Source: Solidesulfovibrio magneticus (lineage in GTDB: Bacteria > Desulfobacterota > Desulfovibrionia > Desulfovibrionales > Desulfovibrionaceae). From it: a DNA stretch of 11,205 bases. Under the pieces are notes generated by a model. It had not been told where the DNA came from. It was given only the letters and a program-made list of their open reading frames with translations, and ran no database searches. Numbering within the stretch: position 1 is the first letter of the stretch; each line of letters begins with the position of its first letter. Positions 1 to 9,800 of the stretch are shown piece after piece. The position numbers and the translations under genes are program-made. Where the stretch lies: assembly GCA_002482565.1 (NCBI GenBank), contig DLGG01000036.1, positions 568-11,772 of the forward strand, read 5' to 3'.

Positions 1-1
1 C

Positions 2-712
2 CTCGCCGGCCGCTTCGACGTGACGCCGCAGACGATCCGCAAGGACCTCAACGACCTCTGCGACCGCCGGCTGCTGTCGCGCGTCCACGGCGGCGCCATC
101 GTCACCATGGGGGTGCGCAACCTCACCTACGAGGCGCGCCGCTTCGTCGCCGCCGAGGAGAAGAAGGCCATCGGCCGCGCCGCCGCCGCCCTGATCCCGT
201 CGGGCTCGTCGCTGTTCATCAATATCGGCACCACCACGGAAGAGGTCGCCCGCGCGCTGTCCGACCATGAGGACCTCCTGGTCATCACCAACAACCTCAA
301 TGTGGCGACGTTGCTCTACCGCCATCCCCGTATCGAGCTGATCATGGCCGGCGGCCCGGTGCGTCAGGCCGACGGGGCTGTGATCGGCTCGGCGGCGGTG
401 GATTTCGTCCGCCAGTTCCGCGTCGACTACGCCGTCATCGGCGCGTCCGCCATCGAGGAAGACGGCACGCTGCTGGATTTCGACTATCGCGAGGTGCAGG
501 TCGCCCGCGCCATCATTGACAATGCCCGCCAGATCATTCTGGTGGCCGACCGCTCCAAGCTGGAGCGTACGGCGCCGGTCCGCATCGGCTCCATGTCGGA
601 GGTCGACACCTTCGTCACCGACACCGTATCATCGCCCGAACTGCGCAATGTGTGCCAGCGCGAGCAGGTGGAACTGATCGAGGTCGGTTCGCTTGACGAG
701 GACGGGTTTTAG
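2..712 (+). CDS. glpR: GlpR-like DeoR-family transcriptional repressor, 5' end cut by window
   Basis: This is the last 236 residues of a DNA-binding repressor of the DeoR family. The frame is open to the left edge, so about 20 N-terminal residues are missing (family length about 255). Visible residues 1-32 are the end of the winged HTH, with the family signature VTPQTIRKDLNDL and LLSRVHGGA. The sugar-phosphate-sensing domain follows: GTTTE at 76-80, ITNNLNVA at 95-102, FDYREVQVARAII at 160-172 and VADRSKLERTA at 181-191. The FDYREV block is typical of GlpR, which represses glycerol-3-phosphate uptake and use and is released by glycerol-3-phosphate. Related DeoR proteins sense other sugar phosphates, so the exact ligand is inferred. 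No glp genes are in view; any target genes would lie to the left. The TAG stop falls inside a palindromic repeat. The GTG at 20 is an internal Val codon, not the start. Confidence 0.85.
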   Translation, partial: LAGRFDVTPQTIRKDLNDLCDRRLLSRVHGGAIVTMGVRNLTYEARRFVAAEEKKAIGRAAAALIPSGSSLFINIGTTTEEVARALSDHEDLLVITNNLNVATLLYRHPRIELIMAGGPVRQADGAVIGSAAVDFVRQFRVDYAVIGASAIEEDGTLLDFDYREVQVARAIIDNARQIILVADRSKLERTAPVRIGSMSEVDTFVTDTVSSPELRNVCQREQVELIEVGSLDEDGF

Positions 713-763
713 AGCACGCGCCGATCAGCTTGCATCGCAAGCTGATCGGATAACGCGTTCTCT
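710..763. repeat. Palindromic repeat, copy 1 (hairpin, probable terminator)
   Basis: A perfect inverted repeat has 13-bp arms at 721-733 and 737-749 (CCGATCAGCTTGC and its complement) around a 3-nt loop. Outer arms at 711-720 and 754-763 also pair, with one mismatch, separated from the inner stem by an unpaired ATAA on the right side. The TAG stop of the glpR-like gene (710-712) is at its left end. It lies between two convergent genes, so transcription termination or mRNA 3'-end protection is a reasonable role, although no long T-tract follows. Confidence 0.8.
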
Positions 764-772
764 ATCTTAGAG

Positions 773-822
773 TTAGAGGGCGATTTACCGATCAGATTGT
801 TTCAATCTGATCGGATCGCACT

Positions 823-826
<4 letters not shown>
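773..826. repeat. Palindromic repeat, copy 2, inverted relative to copy 1
   Basis: A perfect inverted repeat has 12-bp arms at 788-799 and 803-814 (CCGATCAGATTG and its complement) around loop TTT. Outer arms at 773-784 and 815-826 (TTAGAGGGCGAT / ATCGCACTCTAA) pair with one mismatch, leaving TTA (785-787) unpaired. Read on the minus strand it has the same plan as copy 1: TAGAG end, GC-rich outer arm, CCGATCAG stem, then a TAA-containing bulge on the far side. The stop codon of the trehalose synthase-like gene (complement 823-825) lies in its end. A tandem TTAGAG duplication (767-772, 773-778) joins the two copies. Confidence 0.8.
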
Positions 827-2472
<1,646 letters not shown>

Positions 2473-2476
2473 GCGG

Positions 2477-2482
2477 TTCCTT
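2477..2482 (-). promoter_or_regulatory. Ribosome-binding site of the treS-like gene
   Basis: AAGGAA on the minus strand lies 4 nt before the ATG at 2472 (core AAGGA, spacing 5). It fixes the start at the conserved WYK motif and rejects the 91-residue N-terminal extension. Confidence 0.7.
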
Positions 2483-2751
2483 GCGGGTCTGCGCCGCCTG
2501 CCGCTGCGCCGTCGTTGGCCGTCCTTTGCTGGCGGCGGGTTGTCCGGGCAGGCGCGGGCGCGGTTGGCGAAACGCCCCGGCCGGCCGTTATGGGACCAGG
2601 GCCGAGGCGGGCGCGCCGGGGCGGAAGGTTGTCCTTCGCCGGGAATTGGACGACAGTGGAGGTCCGGGCAAGGCGGCTGCCTTGAAACGTCGGCGCGCCG
2701 GGAATGGCAGCTTGGACCATAAGACGGCGCGCGCGCGGCCGCCATGATATT

Positions 2752-2758
2752 GGGGAGG
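2752..2758 (+). promoter_or_regulatory. Ribosome-binding site of the CII-like gene
   Basis: GGGGAGG, followed by an A-rich spacer, ends 10 nt before the ATG at 2769 and supports that start. Confidence 0.7.
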
Positions 2759-2768
2759 AAAAAATCTC

Positions 2769-3200
2769 ATGCCTCACGGCATCACCGAGGTCATCGCCCA
2801 GATGGTGCGGGAGTCGGACAGGCCGGCCAAGGCCCTGGCCAGGGAACTTGGCAAGCCCTATTCCACGTTCATGCGGGAACTCAGCGGCAACGACAGCGGG
2901 GCCAAATTCGGCGTGGAGCAGCTGTTGCCGCTCATGCAGGCCTGCGAGTCGGTCCTGCCGCTGCGCTATCTGGCCGCGCGCATGGGCTGCCGGGTGGCGG
3001 CCCTGGAAAACGCCGCTCCGGGGAGGGCCACGCTGCATGAGGAGCTGCTCGACTCCTACGACGCCATGACCCGCTACCACCGGGCCATCCGGGACGAGGA
3101 GCCCCTGGAGCGGGTGGCCGAGCTGCGCGAACGGGTCATCGGCCAGGTGCAGGAGGATTTCTTGGCCTACCGCCGCAAGAAAGCGGGCGGCGAGAGCTAG
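2769..3200 (+). CDS. Phage regulatory protein CII-like DNA-binding protein
   Basis: A 143-residue soluble protein resembling the phage regulatory CII (CP76-type) family often seen as single genes in Desulfovibrio. The N-terminal half reads as an HTH: residues 8-45 carry VIAQMVRESDRPAKALARE, then GKPYSTFMRELS, matching the family pattern of a 'KPYSTLMREL'-like recognition segment followed by GAKFGVEQLLPLM and PLRYLAARMGC. The C-terminal third is a charged helix (about 95-140) ending in a basic tail. No integrase, repressor or structural phage genes are nearby, so it is either a stray phage gene or a domesticated regulator. It is divergent from the treS-like gene and might act on the shared intergenic region, but that is inference. 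A strong GGGGAGG site precedes the ATG, and a terminator follows 14 nt after the TAG. Confidence 0.75.
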   Translation: MPHGITEVIAQMVRESDRPAKALARELGKPYSTFMRELSGNDSGAKFGVEQLLPLMQACESVLPLRYLAARMGCRVAALENAAPGRATLHEELLDSYDAMTRYHRAIRDEEPLERVAELRERVIGQVQEDFLAYRRKKAGGES

Positions 3201-3214
3201 GGCGGAGCCACGAA

Positions 3215-3244
3215 AAAGCCCCCGGCCGTCGGACCGAGGGCTTT
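3215..3244. terminator. Bidirectional rho-independent terminator
   Basis: Inverted repeat with arms AAAGCCCCCGG (3215-3225) and CCGAGGGCTTT (3234-3244), one mismatch, 8-nt loop. It lies between two convergent genes, 14 nt past the stop of the CII-like gene and 22 nt past the stop of the minus-strand gene. Read on the minus strand it ends in five T (complement of 3213-3217); on the plus strand only in three, so it should work best for the minus-strand gene. Confidence 0.85.
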
Positions 3245-3266
3245 GTCATCGCGCGTCGGAAAGAAC

Positions 3267-3887
3267 CTACTGCCCCGGGGCGCGGCCGGGCGACTGGGAC
3301 ACGCCGTCGTCGTAGGGCGAATAGCCCTTGGGCGCGGGCTTGCCCGGCAGGGAGACGGCCTTGGTCAGCTTGTCCTTGTCGTAGAGCCGGGCCAGGGCGT
3401 CGACGTCCAGGCTGTCGGCTTCCAGGAGCCGGGCCGCCGGGCCGGTCTGCTCGGTGGAATAATAGCCGAGCTTGAGCGAGCCCGTGGCCGGGTTGGACTT
3501 GAGCTTGATCTTGGTCTTGCCGGCGCGCCAGCGCAGGGTTTCCACGCCGCCCTCGGTGGAAGCGGACGGCTTGCCGTGGCGGGCCGAAAGCTCCTTGGCC
3601 ATGGCGTCGCGGCTGGTCAGGCCGTCCAGGCGCACGTAAGCGGCGAAAAGGCGGCCGCCGGCGAAACCGTAAACGACCACCGGCGACTTGCCGCCGATGC
3701 GGTAGCCTTCCTGAAGATTGACGGCATAGGTCGCGTCGCCGTCGGACTTGAGAATCATGAACGCCGGAAGCGACGTCAAAGGCGTGCCGAACGCCGTTCC
3801 CGAAAATCCGTCGGCCTTGCCGGCCAACGCTTCGGCCCCCGTCGCAACACAGGCCGCCAGCACCATGAAAACGATCCACCCGCGCAT
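3267..3887 (-). CDS. Exported protein of unknown function, 206 aa
   Basis: I do not recognise a named family. The protein begins with a hydrophobic export signal (residues 4-21), with a plausible signal peptidase I cut after AEALA (residue 22). A lipobox-like LAAC at 10-13 gives a lipoprotein alternative, though the preceding segment would be very short. The mature part starts SGTAFGTPLTSLPAF and contains a GGRLFAAYVRLDG segment and a basic TKIKLKSN strand. This resembles small periplasmic Desulfovibrio proteins that open with a 'G-T-P-hydrophobic' motif and are predicted to be mostly beta, but no function is known to me. The Pro/Gly-rich tail (about 185-206) looks disordered. The start is supported by AAGGAGGGG directly upstream; longer frames to 4211 are Arg-rich and lack a signal. 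It is monocistronic and divergent from the GT2/TagF-like fusion. Confidence 0.75.
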   Translation of the reverse strand: MRGWIVFMVLAACVATGAEALAGKADGFSGTAFGTPLTSLPAFMILKSDGDATYAVNLQEGYRIGGKSPVVVYGFAGGRLFAAYVRLDGLTSRDAMAKELSARHGKPSASTEGGVETLRWRAGKTKIKLKSNPATGSLKLGYYSTEQTGPAARLLEADSLDVDALARLYDKDKLTKAVSLPGKPAPKGYSPYDDGVSQSPGRAPGQ

Positions 3888-3889
3888 AT

Positions 3890-3898
3890 CCCCTCCTT
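3890..3898 (-). promoter_or_regulatory. Strong ribosome-binding site of the exported protein gene
   Basis: AAGGAGGGG on the minus strand lies 2 nt before the ATG (core GGAGG, spacing 4). It decides for the start at the signal peptide over the longer open frame. Confidence 0.8.
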
Positions 3899-3914
3899 GC
3901 CATTCTTTCTGAAT

Positions 3915-3924
3915 GGTACGTACC
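3915..3924. promoter_or_regulatory. Candidate operator palindrome GGTACGTACC
   Basis: An exact 10-bp dyad lies 28 bp upstream of the exported-protein start, where a promoter or operator is expected. A 10-bp dyad alone is weak evidence. Confidence 0.25.
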
Positions 3925-4122
3925 GTCTCCGGGGGCTTTAGCGCAAGGCGGCGGCGTCGCAAAAACAGATCATGGCCGGCCCGACTGCGCCGGTCATGTC
4001 CAATCTCCTGGTTTGCGGAGGCGCGACACCCAATCCCGCATAGCCGCCGGCCGCCCGGGGCGCCGCGCGACGGCGCGGAGCGTTGCCAAGAACAGATGGT
4101 GTTGGCATCATGCCAGGGGTGT

Positions 4123-4150
4123 GGCGGACGACGGTCTTTCATCGTCCGCC
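4123..4150 (+). other. Leader stem-loop upstream of the GT2/TagF-like gene
   Basis: Perfect 9-bp arms GGCGGACGA (4123-4131) and TCGTCCGCC (4142-4150) enclose a 10-nt loop, ending about 60 nt before the ATG. It has no T-tract, so it does not look like an attenuator; it could be a leader structure or a dyad binding site. Confidence 0.4.
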
Positions 4151-4209
4151 GGAGCAGGCACGGCCTGATTCCGCGTGCATTTTCGGACGCCTCAAGGAAT
4201 GGTGGCTGC

Positions 4210-6771
4210 ATGAGTTCGATTTCCGTCGTCGTCGCCGTCTATAACGCCCAGCCCTGGCTGGCGCGTTTCGCGGCTTCCCTGCAAGCGCAGACATTCAAGG
4301 ATTTCGAAGTCCTTATGGTCGATGACGCCTCCAGCGACGACAGCGTCGGCGTCATTGGGGCCATCGCTTCGGCCGATCCCCGCTTCAAGCTCGTGGCGCT
4401 GCCGGAGAACCGGGGGGCCGGAGCGGCGCGCAACATCGGCATCCGCCAAGCCGTCGGCGACACGCTGTGCTTTGCCGACCCCGACGATTTGTTGCCGGCC
4501 CGTTCGCTGGAAGCGCGCTACGCCGCCTACAAGACGCACAAGACCATCGTGCGCGGCTGCCATGACGAGATTTTCGCCGACGGAACCGTGATCCACCATG
4601 AAAAACGGCCGGCCGGCGTGCCCGAGGTTTGCCAGCCGCTGGAAGAAAGCTGGCGTGTCGGGGTCGGCCCTTTTTGCAGCGCCCATTGGACCTGGCTGAT
4701 GCCGACGGGGTTGTTGCGGCGCAACGGCATCGGGCACGGCGAAGGGATGCGCACGGCCGAAGACATCCTCCTGCTGGCGCGCCTGTTTTTCCACGTCAAG
4801 CGTCTGGCCTGGATAAACGACGTCGTCTATTACTGGGTCAAGCGGGAAAACTCGCTTTCCACGACCGCCTACACGGCCGAGCATTACGCCGATTATTTCC
4901 GGTGCTGCGACGAATTTTACACGCAGGCCAAAAAACATGGGAAAATCAGGCTGGCCGACAGGTTTTTCGACGACTATCTGACCGTCTATCCCGCCCATCT
5001 GCTCAAACAGGTCGGCGACGGGAAAAGCGGCGAGGAAGATGTCCGGGAGGTCATCAAGCACATGGCCCGGGTGGCCGAGAGCCACGGGGCGATCCCCCGC
5101 TGCCTGGAGGACATCAAGCGCAATCCCCTGCGCAACGTCGGCTTGCAGCGTCTGATGCGCATTTTGGGCGGCAAGAATCCGTCGGCGATCTGGCGTTTGG
5201 CCGAGTCCCAGGATTTCCTGGCCCGCCTGTCCCGCGAGGCCGAGTACGCCGCGGTGCGGGCCAGGGGCTGGAGCCAGGAAGTGCTCGTCGACAAGTTCGA
5301 CCGCGACCAGGGGCTGCTGCGGGCGCGCTACCTGTTTTGCGGCCAACCGCCCCAGGAAACCGTCTTTTGGGGCGACGCCGCGGTCAAACCGGCCTACGCC
5401 AAAAATCGCAAGGTCCACGACGGCGACGGTTTCACCGTCTCCGAACGCATCCTCTGGTTGCCCCTGCCGCCCGACGACGACATCCGCCTGGGGCTGGCCG
5501 TGGCCGGGCAAAAGACCTCCATCGACCACCTCGGACGGGATATCCGCGCGGCCTTCGCCCCCACGCCCCTAAGCGACGCCGGCTTCCCGCCGCAGGCCCG
5601 GGCGCTGCGGCGGCTGGCCGCCTCGGCGGCCATCCAGGCCAAATTCAAGGGAGCCTGGATGTTCATCGACAAGGACACCGAGGCCGACGACAATGCCGAG
5701 CACCTCTACCGCTGGGTGCTGCGGCATCATCCGGAAATCAACGCCTGGTTCGTGCTGGCCGAGGATTCCCACGACTGGGCGCGACTGGCCGCCGAGGGGT
5801 TCCGCCTCGTGCCCCACGGCGGGCTGGAGCACGGGGCGCTGTTTCTGACCTGCGACAAGCTGATCTCCAGCCAGATGGACCGCTACATTTTCGCGCCCCT
5901 TGAGGAACAGCACTACCGCGATTTCCCCAGGCCGAAGTTTGTCTGCCTGCCCCACGGCGTCACCAAGGACGACGTGTCCCAGTGGTTCAACAGCATCCCC
6001 TTCGATCTGTTCATCACGGCCACCCGCCCCGAAACCGCCTCCCTGATCGAGGACGGCACGCCCTACGTCATGACGGCCAAGGAGGTGCGCCTGGGCGGTT
6101 TTCCCCGCTACGACAAATGGCTCGAACCCGGGGGCCAGCCGGACAACGTGCTGTTCGTCATGCCGACCTGGCGGGCCGACCTGGTCGGGGCCTGGGACGG
6201 CAAGGGGCAGCGCCGGGAGAGAAATCCCCGCTTCGGCCAGTCGCTTTACGCAACCATGTGGCGGGAGTTTTTCGTCGATCCGCGCATCGAAGGGCTGCTT
6301 GCCGCCCATGGCTGGCGGGCCGTGTTTTTCGCCCACCCCGGCTTCGAGGACTATCTCGACGCCTTCGCCTTCCCCGCCTACGTGGAAGCGCGTTCCAAAC
6401 GCCACGGCTCCATCGTCGAGGTCATGCGCACGAGCAAGGCCATGGTCACGGATTTTTCCTCCGTGGCCTTCGACATGGCCTACATGCGGCGTCCCATCCT
6501 GTATTACCAGTACGAGCCCAAGGCGGCGTTCACCCGCAGCCAGCGCTGGGTCAGCGGCTACATCGACTACGAAACCATGGGGTTTGGGCCGGTGTGCCGC
6601 ACCATGGACGAGGTCGCGGCCGCCCTTGAGCAGGCTGTCCTGGCCGACGGCGTCATGCCCGAACCCTACGCCTCCCGGGCCGAGGCGACCTTCGCCTTCC
6701 ACGACGCCCAGTGCTGCCGGCGCGCCTACGAGTTCATCGTCGCGGACGGCCAGCCGTATGCCGGGCGCTAG
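4210..6771 (+). CDS. GT2 glycosyltransferase fused to CDP-glycerol glycerophosphotransferase domain
   Basis: An 853-residue two-enzyme protein for a cell-surface polymer. Residues 3-215 are a GT-A family 2 glycosyltransferase: SISVVVAVYNAQPWL start, VDDASSDDS (38-45), ENRGAGAARNIGI (66-78), FADPDD metal-binding block (88-93) and the catalytic-base region AEDILL (183-188). Residues 215-470 form a linker. Residues 475-845 match the TagB/TagF-type CDP-glycerol:polyglycerophosphate transferase fold: CLPHG with His582, GGFPRYD (629-635), FFAHP with His709, VTDFSSVAFDMAYMRRPILYY (746-766). The two histidines match the catalytic histidines known for TagF. The protein would act at the inner membrane face, adding a sugar and a glycerol- or ribitol-phosphate unit. 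No membrane segments are seen. The ATG was chosen for the canonical GT2 N-terminus; its Shine-Dalgarno is weak (AAGGA, 11 nt away). Donor and acceptor are unknown. Confidence 0.85.
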   Translation: MSSISVVVAVYNAQPWLARFAASLQAQTFKDFEVLMVDDASSDDSVGVIGAIASADPRFKLVALPENRGAGAARNIGIRQAVGDTLCFADPDDLLPARSLEARYAAYKTHKTIVRGCHDEIFADGTVIHHEKRPAGVPEVCQPLEESWRVGVGPFCSAHWTWLMPTGLLRRNGIGHGEGMRTAEDILLLARLFFHVKRLAWINDVVYYWVKRENSLSTTAYTAEHYADYFRCCDEFYTQAKKHGKIRLADRFFDDYLTVYPAHLLKQVGDGKSGEEDVREVIKHMARVAESHGAIPRCLEDIKRNPLRNVGLQRLMRILGGKNPSAIWRLAESQDFLARLSREAEYAAVRARGWSQEVLVDKFDRDQGLLRARYLFCGQPPQETVFWGDAAVKPAYAKNRKVHDGDGFTVSERILWLPLPPDDDIRLGLAVAGQKTSIDHLGRDIRAAFAPTPLSDAGFPPQARALRRLAASAAIQAKFKGAWMFIDKDTEADDNAEHLYRWVLRHHPEINAWFVLAEDSHDWARLAAEGFRLVPHGGLEHGALFLTCDKLISSQMDRYIFAPLEEQHYRDFPRPKFVCLPHGVTKDDVSQWFNSIPFDLFITATRPETASLIEDGTPYVMTAKEVRLGGFPRYDKWLEPGGQPDNVLFVMPTWRADLVGAWDGKGQRRERNPRFGQSLYATMWREFFVDPRIEGLLAAHGWRAVFFAHPGFEDYLDAFAFPAYVEARSKRHGSIVEVMRTSKAMVTDFSSVAFDMAYMRRPILYYQYEPKAAFTRSQRWVSGYIDYETMGFGPVCRTMDEVAAALEQAVLADGVMPEPYASRAEATFAFHDAQCCRRAYEFIVADGQPYAGR

Positions 6772-6795
6772 CCGCCGACGGCGAACCTCCGCCCG

Positions 6796-6814
6796 GGCCG
6801 GGCGCTTCCCGGCC
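6796..6814. terminator. GC-only hairpin between convergent genes
   Basis: Arms GGCCGGG (6796-6802) and CCCGGCC (6808-6814) enclose a 5-nt loop. An alternative fold pairs 6790-6796 with 6798-6804. It fills the 42-bp gap between two convergent glycosyltransferase genes and touches the stop codon of the minus-strand gene. No T-tract is present on either strand, so terminator function is uncertain. Confidence 0.4.
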
Positions 6815-9800
6815 TAACGCCCCTTGGCGATCACATTGGCCCAGGCGGCCAGGAACCGGTCCACGCCCAGGATGTCCGAGGCCGTGGCCCGCGCCCGGCG
6901 GGCCATGGCCTCGCGGCGCGGCGCATGGGCCAGCAGCCAGGCGATCTGTTCGGCCATCTCCTCGACGCATTCGGCGTGAAAGCCGTTGTCCCCGTTTTGG
7001 ATGAACATCGCGACATCGTGGTTGCGAAGCGTCACCGGGATCGCGCCGACGACCATGGCCTGGGCCCGGTCCAGCGGCATGGGCGCGTGCCGGGTGGGGC
7101 TGACGTAGACGGCGTACTCCCCGATGGCCCGGACACGCTGTTGGAAGGCGGCGACGCTCCATTCCGGGGTGTTGGGCCGGTAGCCGGAAGGCGGCTGGGG
7201 CGGCGCGAAGCGCGTCATGGGGCCGTGGCCGCCCAAAAGATGGTCCAGGCGGGCAATGGCCGTCTCGACGGCCCGGTCCGAGGCGGTGCGGCAAGGCCCG
7301 GGCGGCAGGGTCAGGCAGGCCTTGGCCTGGGTTCCCGGAGGCAGCTCCAGGGGCGAGACCCCGGGCCAGATCACCGAAGCCCCGGCAAATCCCCATTCCT
7401 GGCGGGCCTGGTGGGACGAACAGACCACATGGACGTCGGCGAGCAGCTCGCCCAGGGCTTTTGTCCGGGCCTGGCCGCCGTCTTCGGGCGGGGGCGGGGC
7501 GTCGAGGCAGACCGCCGCCCGGGCCATGCCGGCGGTGGCCTCCAGAAGAGCCAGGAAAAGGGCTTTTTGCTCCCGGGGCAGGTCGGTTTCGCCAGCGGCG
7601 GCCACGACGCGGGAATCGCAGGGGAGTATGGCGAAGTCGTAATCCCGGGGATCGATGTCGGCCAGGGGCAGGAAAGCGACGTTGCGCGGCAGGGGGCGTT
7701 GTCCCAGGTCCCATTGGCCGGCGGCGGTCGCCCCGGAGGGGACGGCCAGGGTGAATTGGTGGTGGTGCAGCTTGAACAGCTCGTGCTGGTAGGGGACATC
7801 CCAGGCGTAGGTCAGGATGTTCAGGGGCCGCAAGGGGCGGATGGCGACCTGGAGGCGGGACAGTGAGGCGAAACGCTCCCTGGCCTCCCGGACTTCCGGG
7901 GCGTCGTCCAGGCCGGCGGCGCTGTGGAGCAGTTTGCGCGTGCGCCATTGCCAATGCTGCCGGTCGACCAGGGGCAGGTCGGGATGCTTGCGCAAAAGCC
8001 TGTTCCAGTTGCGAAGCGCGGCCAGCGTCCGGCTGGCGGCCTGGGACTTGTCGGCGTGGCGCATGTGCACGGCCACGGACGACTCCAGGTAGCGGACGTT
8101 TTTTCCGGCGAAGTACAAGCGCGCCCCGAGTTCGAAGTCCTCATGGCCGTAGCCCGAATCCGGGGCGCTGGAATAGCCGAAGTCCTCGTCGAAACAGGGT
8201 TGGCCGCAGGCCGATTTCTGGAATGAGGCGTTGCGGGTGATGCAATTGTAGAGGCTGTTGAGCGGGGCGCGGATGCAGGTCAGCGAAGCCAGGATGGGCT
8301 GGGCCAGGCGTTTGCGCACGATGTCGGGGTGGGCTTCGCAGGCGGCCAGCCAGTCGGCGGCGATCTCCTGGTTCATGTCGAACAGGGAAAAGCCGATGAC
8401 GGCGTCGCAGTCGCCGCAGCGGTAGGCCCAGACGTGCTCGCCAAGGCTCGACGCGCCAAGGACCACGTCGCCGTCGGCCACCAGCACGATGTCCGAGGCG
8501 GCGGCGGCCACGCCCCGGTTGCGGGAGACGCAGTTGCCGCTGTTGGCCGCGTTGGTCAGCAGCCGGACCCGCATGTGGCGGTTGAGCCGGCCGGCGGCGG
8601 CCTTGTCCGCCAGCCAGCGCCGGACTTGGTCTTCGGCGTCGTCGGGGGAGGCGTCGTTGACCAGGATGACCTCGTAGGGGCGGCCGATGTCCTGGCGGTT
8701 GAGGGACTCCAGGAACAGGAGCATCTCCCGGGCCTTGCGGTAAATGATGCTGACAACGCTGATGCTGGGCCGGTCGGGGGCGTCTGGAGCGGGAAGCAAG
8801 CGTCGGGGCGGCGGCGCGTCGCCCGAGGCCAGCTGGTCCAGGAGCGCGTCCAGGAACGGGGCGGCGTCCCGGGGATCGTCCCAGGGCGCGTAATGCAGGC
8901 GCAGCGGCGCGTGGCCTTCCTGCCAACGGAGGTAGTTTGTGTAATTGGCCGTAACGGCGCGGACGGCGTCCAGGGGCAAGGACGCGCCGTCCAGGAGGCC
9001 GGCCAGGGCGCGGGCCGGATCGTCGCCGACATGGAGCAGTTGCCGGTGGCCCCGGGCCAGGGCGTCGCATTGCGCCGTCCCCAGCCGGGCTGTGCCGGCG
9101 TCTCCGGCAACGAGCACGTCGAAGCTTGACACGTCGCCGTCCCAGTCGTCCGAGGCCAATTCGGTCAGGCGGCAGCCGGCGCGGCCGGCGCAGTGGGCGC
9201 GCAGGACGTTCCAGGCAAGGTTGTTTTCTTCGGGGGCGTCGAGGAAGGCGAGGCGTATGGGCCGCATTTCCAGGTACCGGGCGGCGAAGAATCCGCCCGC
9301 CTTGGCCCGGGGAGGGCGGCCCTCGGCCAGCCCGTGCAGCGCGAAATGGCGAAAGGCCGGGATGTTCGCCTCAAGCACGTCCTCGTTGCTTTCGAGATAA
9401 TAGCGCGTGTCGAAGTCCGGACTTGGATCGTGGAGGAACAGCTCGCCGTAGCGGACGAAATGTTCCTTGGGCGCGTAGCGCAGCTGGCGCGTCTCGGGGT
9501 AGGCGGCCGCGTAATGGGCGTCGTCGAACAGAGGATCGGCCGGGCCGTCCTGGCCGGTTGCGCCTGGAGGGGCGAACAGCCCCGAGGCGGCGACGCGGTC
9601 GTTGGCCGCCTCGGTCAAACGGCCTTGGGCCAGGCGGCGCACCTCGGCCAGTTCGCCGGTCGTTTCGAGCAGCGCAAAGGCTTGGTCCAGGGCGGCGCAG
9701 GCCGCTTGCGTCCGGGGAGCGGCCCAGGCGTCGAGATCGCGCCAGGCTAGCTGTAGGGCGTCGATTTTGCGGCGCAGCGCCTCCAGGCCTTGGTCGGGGT

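Larger units (their letters stand above)
2473..2768. other. Divergent intergenic region, treS-like / CII-like
   Basis: About 300 bp of very GC-rich DNA separates the two divergent genes, so promoters for both should lie here. I could not identify convincing -35/-10 boxes. It contains two copies of GGCGCGCCGGG (2610-2620 and 2692-2702, palindromic core), a 5-bp hairpin GAAGG/CCTTC (2624-2637) and an 11-nt alternating GC run (2727-2737). Frames open here in several registers are rich in Arg, Pro, Gly and Ala and have no family resemblance, so I call no gene. Confidence 0.5.
3888..4209. other. Divergent intergenic region with several hairpins
   Basis: This 322-bp stretch separates the exported-protein gene from the GT2/TagF-like gene and must hold promoters for both, though none could be assigned confidently. 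Seen directly are an exact 10-bp palindrome GGTACGTACC (3915-3924), a small inverted repeat CATTC/GAATG (3901-3915), and three stem-loops on the side of the GT gene: 3971-3998 (9-bp arms, one G-U), 4060-4076 (6-bp arms) and 4123-4150 (9-bp perfect arms, 10-nt loop). The plus frame is open throughout from 3913, but the encoded residues are Arg-rich without family features, so no gene is called. Confidence 0.55.

Noticed and set aside
2727..2737. Alternating GC run as a structural (Z-DNA-like) element
   Set aside because: Only 11 nt in a region of very high GC; expected by chance.
2473..2745. N-terminal extension of the treS-like protein by 91 residues
   Set aside because: The extension is Arg/Pro-rich without family resemblance, and the ATG at 2472 has a good AAGGA site just before the conserved WYK motif.
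4101..4125. Possible sigma-54 promoter around TTGGCATCATGCCA
   Set aside because: The GG element is present, but no GC-containing -12 element lies at the required spacing; it is better described as a short dyad (TGGCA/TGCCA).
3913..4209. Extension of the GT2/TagF-like protein by 99 residues
   Set aside because: The extra residues are Arg-rich and unlike GT2 N-termini; SSISVVVAVYN is the normal start. An intermediate ATG at 4096 has no RBS.
3888..4211. Extension of the exported protein by 108 residues
   Set aside because: It would bury the signal peptide, and the internal ATG has AAGGAGGGG directly upstream.
4192..5529. Long minus-strand open frames beneath the GT2/TagF-like gene (also 5569-6702)
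   Set aside because: They are shadows of a gene with clear domains; no motifs or ribosome-binding sites support them.
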